Shown here: positions 1-8,834 of the stretch, in pieces
How positions within the stretch are numbered: position 1 is the stretch's first letter
Layout: the number at the start of each line of letters is the position of its first letter
From: Arabidopsis thaliana
Taxonomy: Eukaryota > Streptophyta > Magnoliopsida > Brassicales > Brassicaceae
Direction: 5' to 3'
NCBI RefSeq assembly: GCF_000001735.4
Contig: NC_003070.9
Coordinates: 3,348,001-3,412,000 of the forward strand
DNA length: 64,000 bases
Made by a program: the position numbers and the translations under genes
The notes under the pieces: model-generated
What the model saw: the letters and a program-made list of their open reading frames with translations, nothing else
Database searches by the model: none
What the model was told of the DNA's origin: nothing

Positions 1-1110
1 CAAAAAAGTTCAAGATGAGTATCGAATTTTGGATGCAAATTCGAATATTTGGTGTTTCTGACAACCCTAGCATTGTTTTTCGTGGTTGTCTAATCCACAA
101 AACAAGATAAGCGATGAATAAATAAATAATTTGAACGTTAGCAACAAAACTAAAAACTGTACTACAAAAAGAAAAGGTTTCAACGGCATTTTTTGTGTTC
201 TTAATTATTTTTGTCCAAACTTGAAGTAACCCGTCAATATCTGTCTCCTAGATATTTTGCTTATATTTTTTTTACATTAATTCAGTTCTTTTATATCTAG
301 AGTCAGGTAATTATTTAGAGAATGCATGCAGTTGCTTGACAGTGCGTAAGATTTACACAAATTTTTCTCAACAGTGAAGGCAATGCTCAATAGTCAATAA
401 CTGTTTGTAAGGAAATAGAACAGGGAAAACCAACTGGAAAGAATCTTTGTCTGGTTTTAGATAATGATTAAAAGCTGTATTGGTTATGTTGAATTAGTTG
501 GAAATCTCTAAATATCTATACACTATTTATTTTCTTTAATACTATATGTTGTGTAGTGTGTATATGAATAATGAAAATATCTGAAACATGCTTTACCATA
601 AAGGCTTTTGATGAGCTGTAGTATTGACATAATTGGTTGAAGAGAATGAGTGATCATAATGATACCTAACATCTTTTATTTAATCAAAAATACCTAACGT
701 TATTTTTATTTGCTACTATAATAGACTCCAACCAATTTATTAGTATCATTTTATACAGTTTCTAACATTTTTGCCACTGCTTAGATTTATGGGCTTTCCC
801 TTTCTGTCTGCATGGGCCTCCTCTCTTATATTAATAATCTGACTTAATGAAAACTTTTAAATCTTTTGTAGTTTATTTTCCTCTAGATGCTAATTTTAGC
901 AAAATGAAAAGATGTGTGATGGAAACGTAAAGTTAAAGCAAAAGAAGATGGTGAATTGGTGATGCAATATTTTAGTCATGTGTCATTGTTTACATTTATG
1001 ATATATTTTACTTTAAAATACTTTTCTTCATTTTCAATTTTTATAAATCTTCGTAGAACACATATTCACAAATGATGCTACTTTGGTGATCAGTTACTAA
1101 AAAATACCGA
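1..1110. other. Intergenic, AT-rich, upstream of MPK1
   Basis: No open frame with recognisable protein similarity, RNA gene or transposon end is visible here. The sequence is strongly AT-rich with short poly-A and poly-T runs, like other Arabidopsis spacers. It probably holds distal promoter sequence of MPK1 and perhaps the flank of a gene lying before the window. Confidence 0.5.
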
Positions 1111-1154
1111 AATTGATTTTAGAAGATAGAGACGTGAATCTGTTTGCCAATATT

Positions 1155-1187
1155 AATTGGGCTCAACTTAAGCCCAAATTATATAAG
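1155..1187 (+). promoter_or_regulatory. Candidate MPK1 core promoter: inverted TGGGCT pair plus TATA box
   Basis: TTGGGCT at 1157-1163 and AGCCCAA at 1171-1177 form a perfect inverted repeat with a 7-base spacer. TATATAAG follows at 1180-1187, about 390 bases before the MPK1 start codon. TGGGCY (site II) motifs near the transcription start are common in plant housekeeping promoters. The assignment is inferred from motif and position only. Confidence 0.4.
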
Positions 1188-1578
1188 GAAAGACTACCTA
1201 GTAACGAACAAGTAGCAGGTCAACTGTCCGAGCGTTGGCCAAATCTCTCTCACTTCCACAGGTTTCTCTCTCCGGCCAAATCTAACCTCCGGGGAACGTC
1301 GTTGGTCACTTATCACCGGTTAGAATTTCCTTCCCGCTTTATCCCGTAAACTTTTTTCCCATTGATTCCGATCGTTTATGTTCCTTCACCAAATCGATAA
1401 AGTTTGATCTTTTTCCTTTTCACTATTATTAACAGACCAATCTGTTTACACAAGAAATCTACAGTAACTTATCACTTGAAAAGTTTTGATAAATAGTTAG
1501 TATAATAATTTGTTAATTGTGTGTGTAAATTTGATTTCTTGATTGTGTGTGAATTGTGATGAAGAGGGAAAACAAAAA

Positions 1579-2776
1579 ATGGCGACTTTGGTTGATCCTC
1601 CTAATGGGATAAGGAATGAAGGGAAGCATTACTTCTCAATGTGGCAAACTCTGTTCGAGATCGACACTAAGTACATGCCTATCAAGCCTATTGGTCGTGG
1701 AGCTTACGGTGTTGTCTGCTCCTCTGTTAACAGTGACACCAACGAGAAAGTTGCTATCAAGAAGATTCACAATGTTTATGAGAATAGGATCGATGCGTTG
1801 AGGACTCTTCGGGAGCTCAAGCTTCTACGCCATCTTCGACATGAGAATGTCATTGCTTTGAAAGATGTCATGATGCCAATTCATAAGATGAGCTTCAAGG
1901 ATGTTTATCTTGTTTATGAGCTCATGGACACTGATCTCCACCAGATTATCAAGTCTTCTCAAGTTCTTAGTAACGATCATTGCCAATACTTCTTGTTCCA
2001 GGTGTGTGGTTGATCCCGTTCATTTACTGTTGGTTCTAGCTTTGCTTTCTCCTGAAATTTTGCTTTGCTTTGTTCTTTTTGTGTAGTTGCTTCGAGGGCT
2101 CAAGTATATTCATTCAGCCAATATCCTGCACCGAGATTTGAAACCTGGTAACCTTCTTGTCAACGCAAACTGCGATTTAAAGATATGCGATTTTGGACTA
2201 GCGCGTGCGAGCAACACCAAGGGTCAGTTCATGACTGAATATGTTGTGACTCGTTGGTACCGAGCCCCAGAGCTTCTCCTCTGTTGTGACAACTATGGAA
2301 CATCCATTGATGTTTGGTCTGTTGGTTGCATTTTCGCCGAGCTTCTTGGTAGGAAACCGATATTCCAAGGAACGGAATGTCTTAACCAGCTGAAGCTCAT
2401 TGTCAACATTCTCGGAAGCCAAAGAGAAGAAGATCTTGAGTTCATAGATAACCCGAAAGCTAAAAGATACATTAGATCACTTCCGTACTCACCTGGGATG
2501 TCTTTATCCAGACTTTACCCGGGCGCTCATGTTTTGGCCATCGACCTTCTGCAGAAAATGCTTGTTTTTGATCCGTCAAAGAGGATTAGTGTCTCTGAAG
2601 CACTCCAGCATCCATACATGGCGCCTCTATATGACCCGAATGCAAACCCTCCTGCTCAAGTTCCTATCGATCTCGATGTAGATGAGGATTTGAGAGAGGA
2701 GATGATAAGAGAAATGATGTGGAATGAGATGCTTCACTACCATCCACAAGCTTCAACCTTAAACACTGAGCTCTGA
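1579..2776 (+). CDS. MPK1: Mitogen-activated protein kinase 1 (group C MAPK)
   Basis: Serine/threonine MAP kinase that transmits stress and hormone signals downstream of MAP kinase kinases. There are two exons, 1579-2001 and 2087-2776, joined in phase 0 by an 85-base GT-AG intron; they encode 370 residues. Visible motifs are the glycine-rich loop GRGAYGVV, catalytic HRD at 156-158, DFG at 176-178, the TEY activation loop at 191-193 and the APE motif shortly after. TEY with a short C-terminal extension fits groups A-C rather than the TDY group D. The C-terminal tail is acidic, as in a docking region. The start is the ATG before ATLVDPP; the longer upstream frame is leader sequence. I recognise this as At1g10210. 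Confidence 0.97.
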
Positions 2777-2933
2777 GCTCAAGTCTTGTTTGTACGGGTA
2801 ATTTACAGAAAACTTCTTCTTCTTATGTCTGATTGTCATCATAGACTCATAGTGTATATAGTCTTGAAAAATAAGATGAAGACTAACTTATAGTTTAAGC
2901 GAATAGTGATGCCATGGAAGCTCTGTTTTATTT

Positions 2934-3110
2934 AATTACAAGCTTGATGTGTGTCTGTAACATATGTACATAGAGAGAGCTGTTTTTTTTTTTTAATTAC
3001 AAGTTTGATGTGTGTCTGTAACATATGTACATAGAAAGAGCTGTGTTTTTTTTTTAATTACAAGCTTGATGTGTGTCTGTAACATATGTTCATAGAGAGA
3101 GCTGTGTTTC
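2934..3110 (+). repeat. 61-bp tandem repeat, three copies, downstream of MPK1
   Basis: Three head-to-tail units start at 2934, 2995 and 3056. Each begins AATTACAAG, contains GATGTGTGTCTGTAACATATG and ends in GAGCTGT plus a poly-T run. The third unit lacks the long poly-T. Units differ at only a few positions, so the expansion looks recent. The array lies about 160 bases past the MPK1 stop, so it may fall in the 3' UTR or just beyond it. Confidence 0.9.
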
Positions 3111-4158
3111 TGTTTCTCTGTTTGTTTGTTGCGTTCTTGCAGAACTTTTAACCCTCTCATGCAATCCAAGCCTTTTGATGAATCAAGTTTTCATATAGTT
3201 GTTCTCATATAGCTTAAATCTAAGAATATCAACAATTAAGCATTTTGTTATATGAATATTTGATGATCACACCATGATCATAGGCCTTCGGATTCATAGA
3301 AGGGGTAGGCCTTTGCACCGAACCTAACTTTCCAAATCGTAACAAAAACAATGTATTGTTTTTCTTTCAATTTCTTAATGAAGTTCTATAAGATAATTTT
3401 GGTGAGTAGTATCAGTACCCTCCTCATTCATTTATCACATGATATGCTTCATTTTTTTGTCAACACATGATATGTTGCTTCTATTGGTTAAAAAGCCTTA
3501 AAGGCTAAAAGCTTTTTCTTCTACACCAACTTTCCTTCTCATAATTCATTTTTCTTTTCATAGTATATAAATAACTTGGAGGATTTTCCAATTTTTGTAA
3601 ACCCATCAGAAATTTAAATTAACAATGAATATTCCAACTATATGTTTATGGTTGAATCACTTTTGTCTTTCTTTCTCCCCAAGTCAAAACTAAGTTAAAT
3701 TAACAATTAGTCAATTACTTATGATAAACCAAAAAAATATGATTACACCATCATGGAAATTTTTTTGCAGCTTCTTCCGCAAGAAAGTCAATTTGTAAGA
3801 TCAGCAAAATACATCTGGGATGACGTTTCATTTGGTAGAAACTTATCTTCTATTCGTCCTAAAAGAGAACAAAAAAAGTGTCAACAATACGTGATCTGAT
3901 CAATTCATCACATTTAATGAGATCTGGTCAAATCACCAATCCATTTGTGTATCTGAAATATTTACAATTAGTTTAAGACAAGTCTCATTATGATAACAAT
4001 AAAGCCGTCTCTCTTGTCCAAATACTAAATCCTGCCTAACAACTCCTCCGTAACCAAATTCCTTCAAGCTCTCAAATTCTCACAACCTCTCCACACAAAG
4101 GACCAGTAACAGAAAAAAAAAAAAGAGGATATTGTTGATTGGACTGAATTGATTTGAT
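3111..4158. other. Intergenic spacer between MPK1 and the ZCF37-like gene
   Basis: AT-rich sequence with no convincing gene. The last ~200 bases carry pyrimidine-rich leader-like sequence before the next start codon. A block at about 3327-3358 resembles one at about 7223-7255 and looks like an old dispersed duplicate. Confidence 0.4.
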
Positions 4159-4815
4159 ATGTTGAGTCCGTTTTCGTCACCTAGGAGATCGAGAAGAGGA
4201 AACAAAGAAAGCAAGAATCCTTATTCAAATCAAGGACTTGACAAGTTCTCTGCACTTCTATCTGAGCTCGATGAGAAAAGACAGAGCATTTACGCAAAGA
4301 GGCTTGATCCTGATGGACCGCCTCTTGTTCGGTTTGTCTTCACTAGCTCCGGCGAGTGCGTCCCTGTAATGATCAAGACAAAGAGGGCAAGTCAGAAGAA
4401 GGATGTTCTAGATGATTTCAAGGTCAAGAAGAAGGACGTTCTAGATGATTTCAAGGTCAAGAATAAGGATGTTCTAGATGATTTCAATGTAAAGACCGAA
4501 TCAAAAACAGAGCAGGAAAAAGAAATAAAGCAAACAGATTTGGAAACAGAGCAGAAACAGAGCTGTGTATTGAATGAGAATCTGAAGAAGATTTCAAGAC
4601 CAAACCATTTATTACCCGTGACAGTGGTGCTGGTTCTAATATTATTGGTGTTTTTCGGACGGACCGTCTCGATCATGTGCACTTGTATCGTTTGGTACTT
4701 GGTTCCAATGATCAAGGAACAGAGCAGAAACAGAGGATCAACATACGAGACGAAGAGGAGGAAGAAACTAAATATTGAAAACAGAGCTGCTCCTGATAAA
4801 AGTGAAACCCGGTGA
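4159..4815 (+). CDS. ZCF37-like small protein with tandem KDVLDDF repeats and a C-terminal membrane segment
   Basis: Single exon of 218 codons with no known biochemical role. The N-terminal third is rich in serine and basic residues (PFSSPRRSRR) and continues with NPYSNQGLDKFSALLSELDE and a VRFVF segment. From memory this order resembles Arabidopsis ZCF37 (At1g59590) and the locus would be At1g10220; the family link is not checked. Around residues 81-113 an 11-residue unit, KKDVLDDFKVK, occurs three times, followed by a Lys/Glu-rich stretch that could form a coiled coil. Around residues 152-180 a hydrophobic segment (VTVVLVLILLVFFG, then IMCTCIVWYLV) could cross or associate with a membrane, with a basic tail after it. 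The start is the first ATG of the frame. Confidence 0.8.
   Translation: MLSPFSSPRRSRRGNKESKNPYSNQGLDKFSALLSELDEKRQSIYAKRLDPDGPPLVRFVFTSSGECVPVMIKTKRASQKKDVLDDFKVKKKDVLDDFKVKNKDVLDDFNVKTESKTEQEKEIKQTDLETEQKQSCVLNENLKKISRPNHLLPVTVVLVLILLVFFGRTVSIMCTCIVWYLVPMIKEQSRNRGSTYETKRRKKLNIENRAAPDKSETR
4396..4497 (+). repeat. 33-bp in-frame tandem repeat, three copies
   Basis: Units begin at about 4402, 4435 and 4468, each reading GATGTTCTAGATGATTTCAA with near identity and a lysine-rich linker. The repeat keeps frame inside the ZCF37-like gene and encodes three copies of an 11-residue DVLDDF-containing motif. High nucleotide identity suggests a recent slippage or unequal-crossover expansion. Confidence 0.9.
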
Positions 4816-6060
4816 CGAAAATCAAAACTTTTTCTTTTTTTGTGAATTTCTTTTATTCGTTTCATCTAACATTTTCCTTGGTTTCTTTTGTTCTGTCTTC
4901 TCTGTTTTGTCCATAGTTGTTAATTTTGAGACAGAAAGATACGTAAATTCTTCTTCTTTGTTTCTCCTTTCTCTAATGCTAGTGAAATGTAAACTATTCA
5001 AACTGATTATTTTTGTTGGTCGTGGTAAAGTGTTTCTTGATTCATTTGTGTACAACTTTCGTCTAATTGATGATCTGTAAATGAAATTTTTTTAGTTTGG
5101 AGTTTTGATTTCTTGTTGTTTGGACAACCTGTACTATTTCTTTGTTTATTATACATGCTCACGTTTGGTTTTCTTTTAAGGAAATAGCACGATAAGGCTG
5201 GAGGATATATTATATGATTTAGATTGAAATTGAAATTAAAAATAGTATTCAAGATTTTGGAAATCGATGATTCACCAACTCAGGTCAATCATTCGGTTTA
5301 GTGTGGAGTTTGGAACTAGTGTGGCTAGGCCGGTTTGAGATAAACTTACCAAAGCCAATTGGGATGGTTTTGGTATAGTCAGAATAGATAATGATATTAA
5401 ATTTTGGTCCGCGGATTTGATTTTGTTTCGGTACCGTCGTTCTTTTGGTATTCTCGCTCTTCGCCATTATTGATAAATTGAATTGAACCGTTCAAACCCG
5501 GTTTACTGGCTAAAACGGTTCTTTCTTTCAATTCAAACGGTTCTTTCTTTCAATTCAACTATACAAGTAACACTGCCACGTCAACTCGAAAAAATGGGAC
5601 TATGGATTGTAGTTTACACAAAGACCAATTTCAGTTTTATTTGCTTGTAATGAGACTATGGATTATAGTCTTTTTATTTTTCTTAGAGATTTGAGATGGG
5701 TTTTGAACTTTTGATGATCTCTTTATGGAAAGCGACAAATAATTAATAACATCATGTGAAAAGCCAAAAAAAAAAGTTTGATGAAATTTCCTATGCTAAA
5801 CGACAGAATATTATAATGGTTAATTGATCTGCATTTCTTTTAGCAAGCTTAAACCGCATGCATACACAATGGCATTAGCAGTAAAATTATGACAATATGG
5901 TTACAAACCCCTATCAATCATATGCTTTCACGGTTTTATTAAATTTGGAAAATGTAGCTTAATGTATTAAAAAATCGTTAATTAATGGGTGTGTGCCAAA
6001 CTAATAATGATACATATATAATCAAAGATTTTGGATTAAAAGAACAGTTATTTTGAACGA
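4816..6060. other. Intergenic spacer with a short direct repeat
   Basis: No gene is supported. A direct repeat of AACGGTTCTTTCTTTCAATTCA lies at about 5515-5557 in two adjacent copies. Open frames on the minus strand near 5000-5470 are short, low-complexity and without recognisable motifs. Confidence 0.4.
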
Positions 6061-6363
6061 AGACCAAAAATGAGTAACGTGGGTGTGACAGTACGAGATC
6101 GAGAGCGGCTTATTCGTACGGTAAAGCTTAAAAAGGAAATTGGTTATTATCCTTTGGTAGCCAAGACAAAAAAAAATGAACCAGCTGGTTTCAATTACGT
6201 GGCAGATTTTGTTTTTGTTTACATCACTCGCTTTCTCATTCGTTCAGGTTCATTGCAGACTTCCCTCACCGCCGTTATCTTGTCTCTTCTTCTCTCTCAA
6301 ATCACATATCTTCCTTTTTGTTTTGTTTTTTTTGATTAACTTATTGTTTGTTTTCCCCAGTTG

Positions 6364-6690
6364 ATGGAGAGAATGAACATGAGCGAAGAGGAGGAGCAAT
6401 GCAAAAGAAACCAAGAGGCATTCAAGAGATTCTTCGAGCAAATCCCCAGGACTGCGGTGATAGGCATGCTTTCCTTCTTCCTCCACGGCCAGATGAGTAA
6501 GTTCGAGAAAGCTCCAAGCAAGCCTCTTTCCAATGCTTTCGCCTTCGCCTCCGTGGGCTACGTTGTGTTGCAGGTCGCACACGGCTTTGCTCGAGCTAAT
6601 CGTCCTTCATCTTTCGCTTTCGACTTCCTCTCTGTTCTCTGTGGACTTGCATCCGTTGCCATTCTCTTCACTGCCATCTTCAACGACTGA
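6364..6690 (+). CDS. Small unrecognised membrane protein (108 aa)
   Basis: Open frame from ATG at 6364 (MERMNMSEEEEQ) to TGA at 6688. The N-terminus is acidic and hydrophilic. Then come two or three hydrophobic segments: around residues 33-45 (AVIGMLSFFLHG), 58-75 (NAFAFASVGYVVLQVAHG) and 83-105 (AFDFLSVLCGLASVAILFTAIF), consistent with a small integral membrane protein. The codons directly before it read TTTTCCCCAG then TTG, a good intron acceptor at 6360. A donor-like site (TTCAG, then GTTCATTG) lies about 110 bases upstream, so the transcript may have an intron just before the start codon. The longer frame at 6070-6339 could be leader or a first coding exon. I do not recognise a family. 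Confidence 0.6.
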   Translation: MERMNMSEEEEQCKRNQEAFKRFFEQIPRTAVIGMLSFFLHGQMSKFEKAPSKPLSNAFAFASVGYVVLQVAHGFARANRPSSFAFDFLSVLCGLASVAILFTAIFND

Positions 6691-6928
6691 GTCAACCCCC
6701 AAGTGAGTTAGGGTTCTTTTTCTCTAAATAAAAATGAAATAAAATCTGAGATTGATGATATGTTTCTTCTAGTTGAGTCATTCCAGTTTTTTCATTTCTG
6801 TAACGAATCTATGGATTTATGTTAAAACCCTAATGTGAAAAACCTTTTGGTTGATCATCATCCAAGACGGCATTTTTTTTGTGTCTTTTACTAGCGAAGC
6901 ATCTTGATATTTTACTCTAGTTTTAGGT

Positions 6929-7140
6929 ACTAGGATCGGTTTTCTACAATCGGATTCCTGATCGATTATCAAAACCAATCAACCTAGAACTGGTTCAGCA
7001 AAATTTCAATTTTTTCTCTTCCGAATGTTCTAGAATCCCTCCATAAACAGAAATTTGGACTTATTCGAGTCAAATCCCTAAAGGTGTGTATGGGCTTTGT
7101 AATAGTTTGGCCCATTATTCCGAATCATTTCCTTGTTAAT
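6929..7140 (+). repeat. Decayed copy of the ASK18 promoter
   Basis: This block shares ordered segments with the ASK18 upstream region at 7380-7570. They are GATCGGTTTTCTACA, then TCTTC-GAATGTTCTAGAATC, then GGGCTTT, then GGCCCAT-ATTC, ending at TTTCCTT. Spacing is conserved but intervening bases differ. It is not followed by a coding sequence, so it looks like the promoter of a lost tandem SKP1-like gene, or a promoter-only duplication. Confidence 0.6.
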
Positions 7141-7379
7141 TGAGTGTATTAATAAATGTTTTGGACTGGTTTGTACCAAAAAATAAAATAATGTTAAGCT
7201 TAGAAGATTAGAAGATATACAATAAACTTTCCAAATCGGCAACAAAACAAAGTATTTGATATTGGTTTGATGTGTTTCACGACCATAGAACAAGACGGTA
7301 CATTATACTATATGAATGTTGGCAAAAGACAAGTTTTTATGTTTAGTTACGTTTCTCTGCAAACGAAGATATTTTTTAG

Positions 7380-7599
7380 TTTGATCGGTTTTCTACAAAC
7401 CGGTTCCAAATCAATATGATCCCATTTTGGTTTTCTCTTCAGAATGTTCTAGAATCAGATGAGTGGGACTTGTTGAGTACAGCCGTATAGGTTGTTTGGG
7501 CTTTATGAAATCTTTAGGCCCATAATTCTGATCCATTATATTTCCTTTTCTCCCCTACTTGTAAGGGTTTATTCTGGATTACTCATTTGCCTTATAACA
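7380..7599 (+). promoter_or_regulatory. ASK18 upstream region
   Basis: Sequence directly upstream of the ASK18 ATG. It contains GATCGGTTTTCTACAAACCG, TTCTAGAA (a heat-shock-element-like palindrome) near 7446-7453, TTGGGCTTT near 7497 and AGGCCCATAA near 7516. The GGGCTT/GGCCCA pair is a site II-like arrangement. It is the best preserved of three related blocks around this gene (6929-7140, 7380-7570, 8391-8640). Confidence 0.45.
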
Positions 7600-8151
7600 A
7601 TGGCTTCTTCTTCCGAAGAGATTGTGTCCGCCGGCGAATCATCAGAGATCGAGGAAGCGGTTGCGAGTCTAACCATGTCTTCTAACAAGATTTTGTTGAC
7701 GAGTTCCGATGGCGAGTCTTTCGAGATCGACGAAGCGGTGGCGCGTAAGTTTCTGATCATAGTGCACATGATGGAGGATAACTGCGCCGGTGAAGCAATT
7801 CCGCTTGAAAATGTCACCGGGGATATCCTCTCCAAGATAATCGAGTACGCGAAGATGCACGTCAATGAACCTAGTGAAGAAGACGAAGACGAGGAGGCGA
7901 AGAAGAATCTAGACTCGTGGGACGCTAAGTTCATGGAAAAGCTAGATCTGGAGACCATCTTCAAAATCATTCTCGCTGCCAACTACCTAAACTTCGAAGG
8001 ACTTCTCGGTTTCGCTAGCCAGACGGTTGCTGATTACATCAAGGACAAAACACCAGAGGAAGTACGAGAGATTTTCAACATCGAGAACGATTTCACGCCT
8101 GAAGAAGAGGAAGAGATTCGCAAGGAGAATGCTTGGACTTTTAATGAGTAA
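7600..8151 (+). CDS. ASK18: SKP1-like protein 18 (SCF ubiquitin-ligase adaptor)
   Basis: Adaptor expected to bridge cullin 1 and F-box proteins in SCF E3 ubiquitin ligases. Single exon of 183 codons. After an N-terminal extension of about 28 residues comes the SKP1 BTB/POZ-like half: [20 protein letters not shown], then [20 protein letters not shown]. An acidic linker follows, then the conserved C-terminal half ([41 protein letters not shown]) ending in ENAWTFNE. Canonical SKP1 ends close to ENQWAFE, so the F-box-binding tail is present but diverged. The extension carries a second [10 protein letters not shown] motif that looks like a duplicated piece of the first domain. I chose the ATG before ASSSEE; an upstream in-frame ATG exists. 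I recognise it as At1g10230. Confidence 0.9.
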   Translation: MASSSEEIVSAGESSEIEEAVASLTMSSNKILLTSSDGESFEIDEAVARKFLIIVHMMEDNCAGEAIPLENVTGDILSKIIEYAKMHVNEPSEEDEDEEAKKNLDSWDAKFMEKLDLETIFKIILAANYLNFEGLLGFASQTVADYIKDKTPEEVREIFNIENDFTPEEEEEIRKENAWTFNE

Positions 8152-8390
8152 TCCAACTTTAGGGTTTGCAGAATTTCGTTTCGAATTGCACAATTTAGGG
8201 TTTCTCTTCTCCCCCCTCTTAGATTTCGTGAATGGGTTCATCTTTTCGTTATCGACTTGGTCTCAAGTAATATTCTTTGTAGATTGACCAATGTTGTTCT
8301 TGCTCTATTAGCGTTCTAATTCGATTCTCGATCTTGTTCAAAAGCCTAAAAAAAATAATCAGTGTGTTCTTCTATTGTTCTTCAATTGAA

Positions 8391-8640
8391 AACGAAGATA
8401 CTAGTAGAACCGGTCGTAAATCAATTCTATTATCTGGCCGGTTATCTATTTTAGTTCTCTCCAGAAAATTTTCAAAATTCTAATTAGTGGCAAATGAATG
8501 ATCGACGCGTGTATGACAGCGCTCATCGAGAGGACCCACTCTGTGCGACCATCTTTGTTGTCGTTGACGTATTGGTAAGGATTTGGGCTTTGTGAGAATC
8601 ACGGGCTCATTTGAATGCATAATCTTATTAATGGGAATTT
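8391..8640 (+). repeat. Second decayed ASK18-promoter-like block, downstream of ASK18
   Basis: AACGAAGATA, then AGAACCGGT-GTAAATCAAT, and later GGGCTTTGTGA with GGGCTCAT match the order of elements at 7364-7520 upstream of ASK18. Identity is lower than for the first copy. No SKP1 coding sequence follows; the next gene is FRS11 on the opposite strand. Confidence 0.4.
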
Positions 8641-8834
8641 TGGACATCATGGTACTATTTCGTCGAACACGACGAATTTAAGGTTGACTTATCTTTCTTT
8701 TTTTTGTCAACGAATATAAGATTGATATTTTTAACAATGCATAAGTTAAGATAAGAGTTACAATCTTGTAAGATTAGGTTAATAAAGTAATTATGTTATC
8801 TAAAAATAGTTAGACACGCATAGCATTTGTGGTA

